Source: DATAEK01 sp036258055
Lineage (GTDB): Bacteria; Acidobacteriota; Vicinamibacteria; Vicinamibacterales; 2-12-FULL-66-21
DNA: 28,367 bases
Direction of reading: 5' to 3'
NCBI GenBank assembly: GCA_036258055.1
Contig: DATAEK010000373.1
Span: 1-28,367, forward strand
Every line of letters begins with the position of its first letter. Position 1 is the first letter of the stretch. The position numbers were made by a program, and so were the translations under genes. The notes under the pieces are model-generated. The model was not told the DNA's origin. It did no database searches and saw only the letters and a list, made by a program, of their open reading frames with translations. Positions 21,971 through 28,367 of the stretch are shown one piece after another.

Positions 21971-23013
21971 GATCGCGCGGTAGAACGGTGGCGCTTCGCG
22001 CTGGATGTCTGGTGGCCGCACGATGCGCGGACGACGAGGCGTGGCGGGATGATGACGCGGCGCGGCGGATCGTCGCGGTCCTCTTCGAGCCGATCCAGCA
22101 GCAGCTGCGCGGCGTGGCGGCCTTGATCCGCCCGCGACCAGCTCACCGTCGTCAACGGCACGCGCAGGAGATCGCCGAGCGCGATGTCGCCGGCGCCGAC
22201 GACGGCGATGTCTTCCGGCACTCGCAGGCCGGCCTCGAAGATGGCCTTCATCGCGCCGATGGCGGCAGGGTCGTTGGCCGCGAACACCGCGTCGATGCGC
22301 GGGCGGACCGTTAGGAGCCGTTTCATCGCTTGATAGCCATCAGTGTCCATGAACCCCGCGCGTACAACCCAGATCGGATCGACGCGGATGCCCGCGGCGC
22401 GCAGCGCGTCGCGCCACCCCTTCTCGCGCCGACGGGCATGCACGATCGGCGGCCCGCCGATATGCGCGATGGCGCGCCGTCCTTCACTCAAGAGGTGCGA
22501 CGTCGCCAGCTCCCCGACGCGTTCATCGTCGGTGAGCACGCGGTGGCATGGCACCGCGGGGTAATCGTCGCGGTCGATCATCACGAGCCCGTACCGCGTC
22601 AGCTGGAGCAGCAATTCAGCGTTGCTCGCTCCGTGGGTCGAGGCGAGGACGATGCCGTCGACCTGACGGCCGCGCAGCATCTGGAGCTCGGCGCGTTCCT
22701 TGGCCGGGTCCTCGCTCGAACTGCACAACAACAGGCCGTAGCCCCGCGAGCTGGCGACCGGTTCGATGCCCGCGATGATCTCGACGAAGAACGAGTGCAT
22801 CAGATCGGGAATGACGATCCCGAGCGTGTGCGTGCGCCGGAGCGTGAGGCTGCGGGCGACGGCGTTGGGGCGATAGCCGAGCTCTTCGACCTTGGCGAGC
22901 ACGCGGGCGCGGGTCGCCGGGCTGATGTCGTCGTGGTGGTTGAGGACCTTGGAGACGGTGGTGATCGACACCCCGAGCTCGCCCGCGATGCGCTTCATGG
23001 TGGTCTGGCTCAT
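21967..23013 (-). CDS. LacI-family transcriptional regulator
   Basis: This encodes a 348-residue repressor-type regulator. The N-terminal LacI helix-turn-helix is MKRIAGELGVSITTVSKVLN (6-25), and the hinge helix region is LGYRPNAVARSL (45-56). The rest is a periplasmic-binding-protein-like effector domain: TLGIVIPDLMHSFFVEII, VDGIVLAST, AVFAANDPAAIGAMKAI and the IAVVGAGD segment. ATG 23013 has AAAGGTGG a few bases upstream. Two palindromes lie 8 and 30 bases before this start, in the promoter region shared with the TonB receptor, and are its likely operators. Its stop codon overlaps the GH36 start, so it is the first gene of the - strand operon and probably autoregulated. The inducer is probably a sugar from the imported glycan. 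Confidence 0.93.
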   Translation of the reverse strand: MSQTTMKRIAGELGVSITTVSKVLNHHDDISPATRARVLAKVEELGYRPNAVARSLTLRRTHTLGIVIPDLMHSFFVEIIAGIEPVASSRGYGLLLCSSSEDPAKERAELQMLRGRQVDGIVLASTHGASNAELLLQLTRYGLVMIDRDDYPAVPCHRVLTDDERVGELATSHLLSEGRRAIAHIGGPPIVHARRREKGWRDALRAAGIRVDPIWVVRAGFMDTDGYQAMKRLLTVRPRIDAVFAANDPAAIGAMKAIFEAGLRVPEDIAVVGAGDIALGDLLRVPLTTVSWSRADQGRHAAQLLLDRLEEDRDDPPRRVIIPPRLVVRASCGHQTSSAKRHRSTARS

Positions 23014-23020
23014 TGGCCAC

Positions 23021-23034
23021 CTTTATCGCTAAAG
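23021..23034. promoter_or_regulatory. LacI-type operator 1
   Basis: CTTTATCGCTAAAG is an imperfect palindrome with the central CG typical of LacI-family sites. It lies 8 bases upstream of the lacI start codon, over its leader. Confidence 0.72.
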
Positions 23035-23038
23035 TAAC

Positions 23039-23067
23039 TTGACTTTACCGCTAAAGCATAGTATCAC
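23039..23067 (+). promoter_or_regulatory. Candidate promoter of the TonB receptor gene
   Basis: TTGACT at 23039-23044 resembles a -35 box. TATCAC at 23062-23067 follows with a 17-base spacer, or TAGTAT at 23059-23064 with a shorter one. Operator 2 fills the spacer, so bound repressor would block polymerase. The -10 match is poor and the promoter is tentative. Confidence 0.35.
23043..23056. promoter_or_regulatory. LacI-type operator 2
   Basis: CTTTACCGCTAAAG differs from operator 1 at one base and is centred 22 bp from it, about two helical turns. Two dimers could therefore bind on the same DNA face and control both directions. Confidence 0.72.
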
Positions 23068-23151
23068 AGCGTCCGCCGCACCGGTCCCGGTCCACTGACC
23101 GGGTCGTCGCCGGCGCCCCCGCTCCGGCAACTCGCGCATCAGGAGTCGTCC

Positions 23152-26100
23152 ATGCAAACGCTTCGACTTCCCCTGGTCCTGCTGACGTGTTTCGTGCTGC
23201 TCTCTCCTGCCCACGTGCTGGCACAGGATACCGGCGCCGTCACCGGCACCGTGCTCGACAACTCTGGTCAGGTCGTGCCCGGCGCAACCGTCAGCCTGAC
23301 CGACGAACGGACCGGCGCCGCCCGCACGACGTCGAGCGGGCCGCGCGGCGAGTTCGCATTCAGGGCCGTCCCACCGGGATCCTACACCGTACGTGTGGAA
23401 TTGACCGGCTTTCGGACGCTCGAGCGTCGCAGCAATGTCCTCAATGCGAACGGTCGGCTGGATTTCGGCGAGCTGAGGCTCGAGGTCGGCACGCTCAGCG
23501 AGGTCGTCTCCGTCGTCGCCGAAGGCACGGTCGTCGAGACCAAGAACAGCGACTACTCGGGGCTGCTGACGTCGACGCAGATCGCGCAGATCCAGACGAA
23601 GGGCCGCGACGTCGTGTCGCTGCTCCGGCTGCTTCCCGGTGTCCACTACGAGAACGACATCGAGGCGATGGGCGACAGCTTCGGATCGCAGATCCCCAAC
23701 ATTGGCGGACAGCGCCGGCACTGGAACCAGGTGACCGTCGATGGTCTCAACGGGAACGAGCTGTCGGGCACCAGTCGCATGAACTCGTCGATCAACCTTG
23801 ACGCCATCTCCGAGGTCAAGGTGCTGCTGAACACGTACAAGGCCGAATTCGGCCACAGCGGCGGGGCAAACATCCAGATCGTGAGCAAGAGTGGCAGCAC
23901 CGACTATCGCGGCAGCGGCTACTGGTACGGACGGCGCGACGGCTGGAATGCCACGCCGTGGGAAAACAACCGCGCCGGCGTTGCGAAGCCGAAGTACCAC
24001 ATCGACACGCCGGGCTTCAACGTCGGTGGACCGGTGCAGGTGCCGGGCCTCTACAAGCAGCCGGCAGAGAAGAAACTGTTCTTCTTCTACTCGTTCGAAG
24101 GACCGCAGGTGGAGCGGCCCGGTCAGCTGCGTCTGTATCGGATGCCGACGGCGGCGGAGCGTGCTGGAGACTTCTCCCAGACGTACGACGCGAACGGCCG
24201 TCTGGTCTCCATCAAGGATCCGACGTCGACCGGCGCGTGCTCGGTGACGGCCGGCGGACCAGGGTGCTTCCAGGGGAACATCATCCCGTCAGGCAGGCTC
24301 GATCAGAACGCGCTGGCGCTGCTCAAGCTGCTGCCGCTGCCGAATGCCCTCGGGGTCAGCCCGAACTACAACTTCACCCGTCAGGAGACGTCGACCAACC
24401 CCCGCTTCAACCATTTCGTGCGGATCGATGCGCGGCCGTCCTCGAGCAACGCCTTCTGGGGCACGTTGCGAACCTTCAAGTCGAGCCAGTACGGCTCGGA
24501 GATCACGGCGGGTCCCGCGAAGTGGGGCTTCTTCAACGGTTCGTACGAGTCCGGCGACAACTCGATTAACGGGGGCTGGAACCGGATCTTCTCGTCCTCA
24601 GGGGTCAACGAGTTCCAGGCTGGCGTGCGACGCGCGACGGAGGGGTTCGGGACCAAGAACGACTCGGACTGGGAGCGCATTCGCAAGAGCGACGTCGGAT
24701 ACACGCTGAGTCAGTTCAACCCGGACTTGAATACTCTGGGTGTCATCCCGACCCTGACCTTCGGCCTCGCCACCACCGGCATCGACAGCCCGGACTTCAC
24801 GTTCGACAACCGGATTGGATCGACAGCCTTCGACTGGCTCGCGAGTGTACGCGACAACGTAACGTGGACGCGCGGCCGGCACACGGTCAAGGTTGGCGGG
24901 CACTTCGAGTACATGCAGAACAACGAGGCGCGCGGCGGCACCTGGATGGGCCAGTTCCAGTTCAACAACAACACGAGCAACCCGCTCAACACCAACTTCG
25001 CGTTCTCGAACGCCGTGCTCGGCATCTACTCGCAGTACACCGAGACCGATCGCTACGGCGATACGCACAACCGCCAGTGGTGGTCGGAGTGGTACGGACA
25101 GGACACGTGGCAGGCGACATCCAGGCTGACGGTTGACTACGGCGTGCGCTTCCTCCTCTACTCGCCGTACTATCGCGCCGACGATCTAATCTCCAACTTC
25201 GAGCCGTCGACCTACGATCCGAGCAAAGCGCCGCGTCTGTATGTGCCGGCGACCGTCAACGGCACGCGTGTGGCGCTCGATCCGGTCACGGGCCAGACGC
25301 TCAACCAGATTTACATCGGCGCCTACGTGCCCAACACCGGCGATGAGCGCAACGGGCTGGTGCTGCAGACCGATTCCGGCGTGCCCACAGGTTTCCGCAA
25401 GGTGCTCGCGCCGCAACCGGAGCCGCGCGTCGGACTGACATGGGACCTCACCGGTCAGGGAACGACCATCCTCCACTCGAGCGCTGGCCTGTTCCACAAC
25501 GCGCGTTTGGGCGGCGGCTCGCTGGGCAACCTGCGCAATCCGCCGTACATCCACAACCCGATCCTCTTCTACAACACGATGCGCTCGACGTTCGTGCCGG
25601 GCGTGACGCTGGCCAATCGTCCGGCCACGATCGAAGCGCTCGAGACGGATTACACGACGCCGAGCTCCTACAACTGGTCGATTGGTATCAGGCGTGACAT
25701 CGGCTGGGGCACCGTGGTCGACGCGACCTATGCCGGCTATCTCGGTCGCAACATGGAGATGTACTACGACCTGAACGGCGTTCCCGACTCCGCCCGATTC
25801 CTCGATCAACATCCGGAGAACCGCGACCCGACGAATCCGACGTCGGCACTGCCGGCGGAATTTCTGAGGCCCTATCGCGGCTATCAGAACATCCGCGTTC
25901 GCGGCAACTCCGCCAACGCCGACTACCACTCGCTCCAGGTGCAAGTGAACCGGCGCTACATCCACGGCCTGCAGTTCGGCGGCGCCTACACGCTGCAGCG
26001 CGCGCGCGGCTATTCCGACGAGGATCCCGGCAACCTGTCGATTGCGATCAACCGTCCTGCGAGCTACTACTTCTCGGAGCTGGCGCAGAGCAATCGCCAC

Positions 26101-26700
26101 AGCGCGGTGATCAACTACTCGTGGGACATCTCACAGGAAAAGTTCACCAATCCGGTCCTGCACCTCGCGCTCGACGGCTGGCAACTCTCCGGAGAGAACG
26201 CCTTCGTCAGCGGGGACTGGGCCGCGGTCATTCTCACGACGTCGGACAACTTCGATTTCACCGGCGGCGAGGCGGGCAATGGCGCCTGTGCCGCGGGGAA
26301 CGACCCGTGTCTGCGGCTCGTGCGTCCCGTGCTCATCGGCGATCCGCTGTCCGGCAAACGCGATCCGCTCACGGGCTTCTTCAACACGGCAGCGTTCGCC
26401 CGTCCCTCGGGACGCGGCGACATCGGCAACACGCCGCGGAACGTCGTGCGCAAGCCCGGCGTCAACAACTGGAATCTCGCGCTCTTCAAGAACGTCGCAT
26501 TCGGCGGTCACCGCACCTTCCAGTATCGGCTCGAGGCCTACAACGTGCTCAATCACACACAGTTCCAGGACATCGATCGCACCGCACGGTTCGATCCGGC
26601 CGGCAATCAGATCAACCCGACGTTCGGTACGGCAATTGGGATTTCCAGTCCAACTCGCCCACCGCGCGTGCTGCAGATGTCGGTCCGCTTCAACTTCTGA
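23152..26700 (+). CDS. Oar-like TonB-dependent outer-membrane receptor
   Basis: This encodes 1182 residues. Residues 1-24 are a signal peptide (cleavage near VLA/QD). About 28-112 is a carboxypeptidase-regulatory-like domain (GAVTGTVLDNSGQVVPGATV, then GEFAFRAVPPGSYTVRVELTG). About 130-250 is the plug (GQRRHWNQVTVDGLNGNE, then SEVKVLLNTYKAEFGHSGG and NIQIVSKSG). The remainder is a beta-barrel rich in aromatic strands, ending with a C-terminal Phe (LQMSVRFNF). Such Oar/SusC-like receptors import large ligands, often oligosaccharides, with TonB energy. ATG 23152 has AGGAG at 23141-23145. The gene is divergent from lacI and followed after 55 bases by the fucosidase, so it is the likely glycan importer of the locus. 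No SusD-like lipoprotein is present, as is usual outside Bacteroidota. The ligand is not known. Confidence 0.93.
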   Translation: MQTLRLPLVLLTCFVLLSPAHVLAQDTGAVTGTVLDNSGQVVPGATVSLTDERTGAARTTSSGPRGEFAFRAVPPGSYTVRVELTGFRTLERRSNVLNANGRLDFGELRLEVGTLSEVVSVVAEGTVVETKNSDYSGLLTSTQIAQIQTKGRDVVSLLRLLPGVHYENDIEAMGDSFGSQIPNIGGQRRHWNQVTVDGLNGNELSGTSRMNSSINLDAISEVKVLLNTYKAEFGHSGGANIQIVSKSGSTDYRGSGYWYGRRDGWNATPWENNRAGVAKPKYHIDTPGFNVGGPVQVPGLYKQPAEKKLFFFYSFEGPQVERPGQLRLYRMPTAAERAGDFSQTYDANGRLVSIKDPTSTGACSVTAGGPGCFQGNIIPSGRLDQNALALLKLLPLPNALGVSPNYNFTRQETSTNPRFNHFVRIDARPSSSNAFWGTLRTFKSSQYGSEITAGPAKWGFFNGSYESGDNSINGGWNRIFSSSGVNEFQAGVRRATEGFGTKNDSDWERIRKSDVGYTLSQFNPDLNTLGVIPTLTFGLATTGIDSPDFTFDNRIGSTAFDWLASVRDNVTWTRGRHTVKVGGHFEYMQNNEARGGTWMGQFQFNNNTSNPLNTNFAFSNAVLGIYSQYTETDRYGDTHNRQWWSEWYGQDTWQATSRLTVDYGVRFLLYSPYYRADDLISNFEPSTYDPSKAPRLYVPATVNGTRVALDPVTGQTLNQIYIGAYVPNTGDERNGLVLQTDSGVPTGFRKVLAPQPEPRVGLTWDLTGQGTTILHSSAGLFHNARLGGGSLGNLRNPPYIHNPILFYNTMRSTFVPGVTLANRPATIEALETDYTTPSSYNWSIGIRRDIGWGTVVDATYAGYLGRNMEMYYDLNGVPDSARFLDQHPENRDPTNPTSALPAEFLRPYRGYQNIRVRGNSANADYHSLQVQVNRRYIHGLQFGGAYTLQRARGYSDEDPGNLSIAINRPASYYFSELAQSNRHSAVINYSWDISQEKFTNPVLHLALDGWQLSGENAFVSGDWAAVILTTSDNFDFTGGEAGNGACAAGNDPCLRLVRPVLIGDPLSGKRDPLTGFFNTAAFARPSGRGDIGNTPRNVVRKPGVNNWNLALFKNVAFGGHRTFQYRLEAYNVLNHTQFQDIDRTARFDPAGNQINPTFGTAIGISSPTRPPRVLQMSVRFNF

Positions 26701-26755
26701 TGATCGCCTTGCGCGGGCGCCGGTCCTCCTCCCGGCGTCCCGCTTCTTTTTATCT

Positions 26756-28144
26756 ATGACCTCACTCGCCCAACGTGTGTTCCTCGCGGTCGCCGCGTGC
26801 ACCGCGCTTGCCTCCAACCCGATCGCCGACATCGCCGCGCAGGCACCCCGCCCACCCGATCCTGCGAGGGAGCAGCGCCTCGCGTGGTTTCGCGAGGCGA
26901 AATACGGCATGTTCATCCATTGGGGGCTGTACGCAATACCCGCCGGCGAGTGGAAGGGCAAGCGGTCGCTGGGGCTTGGCGAGTGGGTCATGTACCGATC
27001 GCAGGTCCCGGTCCGCGAGTACGAGAAGCTCGCCGCGCAGTTCAACCCCGTCAAGTTCAACGCCGACGCGTGGGTGCAGCTGGCGCAGGACGCCGGGATG
27101 AAGTACATGGTCATCACGTCGAAGCACCACGACGGGTTCGCACTGTTCAAATCGAAGGTCAGCCGCTACAACGTCGTGGACGCGACGCCCTTCAAGCGGG
27201 ACATCCTCAAAGAGCTGTCAGACGCGTGCATCAAACGTGGTATGCGTCTCGGGTTCTATTACTCGCAGGCGCAGGACTGGCACGAGCCAAACGGTGCGGG
27301 CAACACGTGGGACTTCGGCCCGGACGAGAAAAAGAACTTCGACGAGTACCTGCAAGGCAAAGCGGAGCCGCAGATCAAGGAGCTCCTGACCGACTACGGA
27401 CCGGTCGCGCTCATCTGGTTCGACACTCCGCGCATGATGACGCCGGAGCGCGCCAAACGCTTCACCGACATCGTCCGATCCATGCAGCCCAAGACGCTCA
27501 TCGACGGACGGCTCGGCACCGAAGGCGATTACGTTTCAACGGGAGACAACGTCATCCCGTCAACGACACAGACCGAGGCCTGGGAAGTGCCCGCGACGGT
27601 AAATCACACCTGGGGCTACCGCACGGACGACACCGACTGGAAATCGCCAGGCGACATCACGTTCAAGCTCGTGGACATCGTGAGCAAAGGCGGCAACTAC
27701 CTGCTCAACGTCGGACCGATGGCCGATGGGATCATTCCGCTTCCAAGCCAGGACAATCTGCGCACCGTGGGACGATGGCTGAAGGTGAACGGCGAAGCCG
27801 TGTACGGAGCGGGGCCGTCGCCATTCGGCGACGAGTTCGGCGAGCCGAGCGCGCGAGGCTCGAAGGACGTTCGGGGCAATCCGCTGGTGCTCACGCAGAC
27901 CGAATGGCGCGTGACGACGAAGCCGGGAAAGCTCTACATCACCTTCTTCAACGAGCCGCGCGCGCCGTTTCCGATTCCGATGAAGAACACGGTCACGCGC
28001 GCCTACCGCCTCGCCGACAACGTCCCGGTCGAGATCACGCACGAGAATGGCCGGACGCTCCTCAACATCGAGCGCCCGATCCTCGATCCGATGGCCACCG
28101 TGATCGTCATCGAGTTCAGCGGGACGAAAATAGAGAAGCTCTAG
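26756..28144 (+). CDS. Secreted GH29 alpha-L-fucosidase
   Basis: This encodes 462 residues with a signal peptide at about 1-29 (FLAVAACTALA core, then DIAAQA). The GH29 barrel shows KYGMFIHWGLYAIPAGEW (49-66), VITSKHHDGFALF (119-131) and RLGFYYSQAQDWHEP. The nucleophile Asp is D223 in VALIWFDTP, and GGNYLLNVGPMADG (312-325) is the conserved C-terminal barrel segment. The family removes terminal alpha-L-fucose with retention. After about residue 350 comes a small beta domain. ATG 26756 starts the signal peptide, but no ribosome binding site is visible (the upstream bases are pyrimidine-rich), so translation may depend on the receptor gene 55 bases before. The frame is open far upstream, antisense-like and overlapping the receptor, which is not coding. 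Linkage preference cannot be read. Confidence 0.92.
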   Translation: MTSLAQRVFLAVAACTALASNPIADIAAQAPRPPDPAREQRLAWFREAKYGMFIHWGLYAIPAGEWKGKRSLGLGEWVMYRSQVPVREYEKLAAQFNPVKFNADAWVQLAQDAGMKYMVITSKHHDGFALFKSKVSRYNVVDATPFKRDILKELSDACIKRGMRLGFYYSQAQDWHEPNGAGNTWDFGPDEKKNFDEYLQGKAEPQIKELLTDYGPVALIWFDTPRMMTPERAKRFTDIVRSMQPKTLIDGRLGTEGDYVSTGDNVIPSTTQTEAWEVPATVNHTWGYRTDDTDWKSPGDITFKLVDIVSKGGNYLLNVGPMADGIIPLPSQDNLRTVGRWLKVNGEAVYGAGPSPFGDEFGEPSARGSKDVRGNPLVLTQTEWRVTTKPGKLYITFFNEPRAPFPIPMKNTVTRAYRLADNVPVEITHENGRTLLNIERPILDPMATVIVIEFSGTKIEKL

Positions 28145-28150
28145 TCTCAT

Positions 28151-28171
28151 CCGAGGGGCGTCGCCCCCCGG
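28151..28171 (+). terminator. Hairpin after the fucosidase gene
   Basis: CCG-A-GGGGC, loop GTC, GCCCC-C-CGG gives a strong stem with one mismatch, seven bases after the stop codon. No T-tract follows. It probably ends or protects the receptor-fucosidase transcript. Confidence 0.45.
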
Positions 28172-28186
28172 ACTCCCCCACACGCT

Positions 28187-28250
28187 CTCTCACTCGCCGC
28201 TTCGCCGGCTCGCTCCGTTCGCGTGGCTCGCTCACGGTGTTCGCTCGCGT
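28187..28250. repeat. CTCGC-rich low-complexity repeat
   Basis: Short imperfect units of the type GGCTCGCTC (28207-28215 and 28225-28233) and TTCGCTCGCG (28241-28250) follow each other. The block ends 20 bases before the right-hand inverted repeat and may be part of the same repeat family. Confidence 0.4.
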
Positions 28251-28269
28251 CTGGCACGAGCAGCGCCGG

Positions 28270-28287
28270 TTTATGAGATAGCTTCTA
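28270..28287 (-). repeat. Right copy of the 18-bp terminal-type inverted repeat
   Basis: TTTATGAGATAGCTTCTA is the inverted partner of 195-212 with one mismatch. The 80 bases beyond it to the window end show no recognisable gene. Confidence 0.6.
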
Positions 28288-28367
28288 ATGTCATCGCTCC
28301 ATATGCGGCCGCCCGCTGCATGCCGATCCACTATGCTTCATTGAACATGCACCTGGCGCGAACATTC

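Noticed and set aside
26131..27150. A 339-codon - strand frame at the receptor/fucosidase junction
   Set aside because: It is antisense to two well-supported genes and has no motifs.
28187..28250. A CRISPR-like or regular tandem array
   Set aside because: The CTCGC-type units are short, irregular and unspaced. Nothing else in the window shows a repeat-spacer pattern.

Overview
This looks like chromosomal DNA of a GC-rich Gram-negative soil-type bacterium. The best fit is an Acidobacteriota member, plausibly class Vicinamibacteria. This is inferred from an ADOP-type duplicated MacB/FtsX permease lacking an ATPase, a very large Oar-like TonB-dependent receptor with an N-terminal carboxypeptidase-regulatory domain, the ankyrin protein type, and GC-rich inverted repeats between genes. 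No rRNA or other phylogenetic marker is complete here.

Left part (1-4928), an accessory patch. The window opens on the last 63 residues of adenylosuccinate synthetase (purA). An 18-bp sequence begins one base after its stop codon; a 17/18 inverted copy lies at the far right end of the window (28270-28287). Then come a small, visibly AT-richer membrane protein, a decayed stretch, and the 3' half of a tRNA-Thr(CGU), a typical scar of site-specific integration. An ankyrin-repeat protein (- strand), a SAM-dependent methyltransferase and a Phd/VapC-type toxin-antitoxin pair follow.

Middle part (4929-16966), mixed chromosomal genes. These are a secreted cupin protein, a truncated unknown reading frame, and a tightly spaced pair made of an unrecognised 393-aa protein and a DyP-type peroxidase. 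They are followed by a ThuA-like lipoprotein candidate, a DoxX-family membrane protein divergent from the ADOP permease, and a secreted YbaY+META two-domain protein. The last two genes are pruA (delta-1-pyrroline-5-carboxylate dehydrogenase), with a clear rho-independent terminator, and a divergent geranylgeranyl-reductase-like flavoprotein.

Right part (17008-28144), a carbohydrate-utilisation locus. On the - strand, in transcription order, are a LacI-family regulator, a Tat-exported GH36-type alpha-galactosidase (4-nt ATGA overlap with the regulator), a ManD-type mannonate dehydratase, a DoxX-like membrane protein and galactokinase. Divergently on the + strand are the large TonB-dependent receptor and a secreted GH29 alpha-L-fucosidase. 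The shared promoter region carries two near-identical 14-bp palindromes of LacI-operator type spaced 22 bp apart, which probably switch both arms. The inferred logic is that the receptor imports a glycan fragment, the fucosidase and alpha-galactosidase trim it, GalK phosphorylates released galactose, and ManD handles a sugar acid (uronate-derived mannonate if it follows the characterised family).

The window shows no CRISPR array, no complete tRNA or rRNA, and no transposase or integrase gene.
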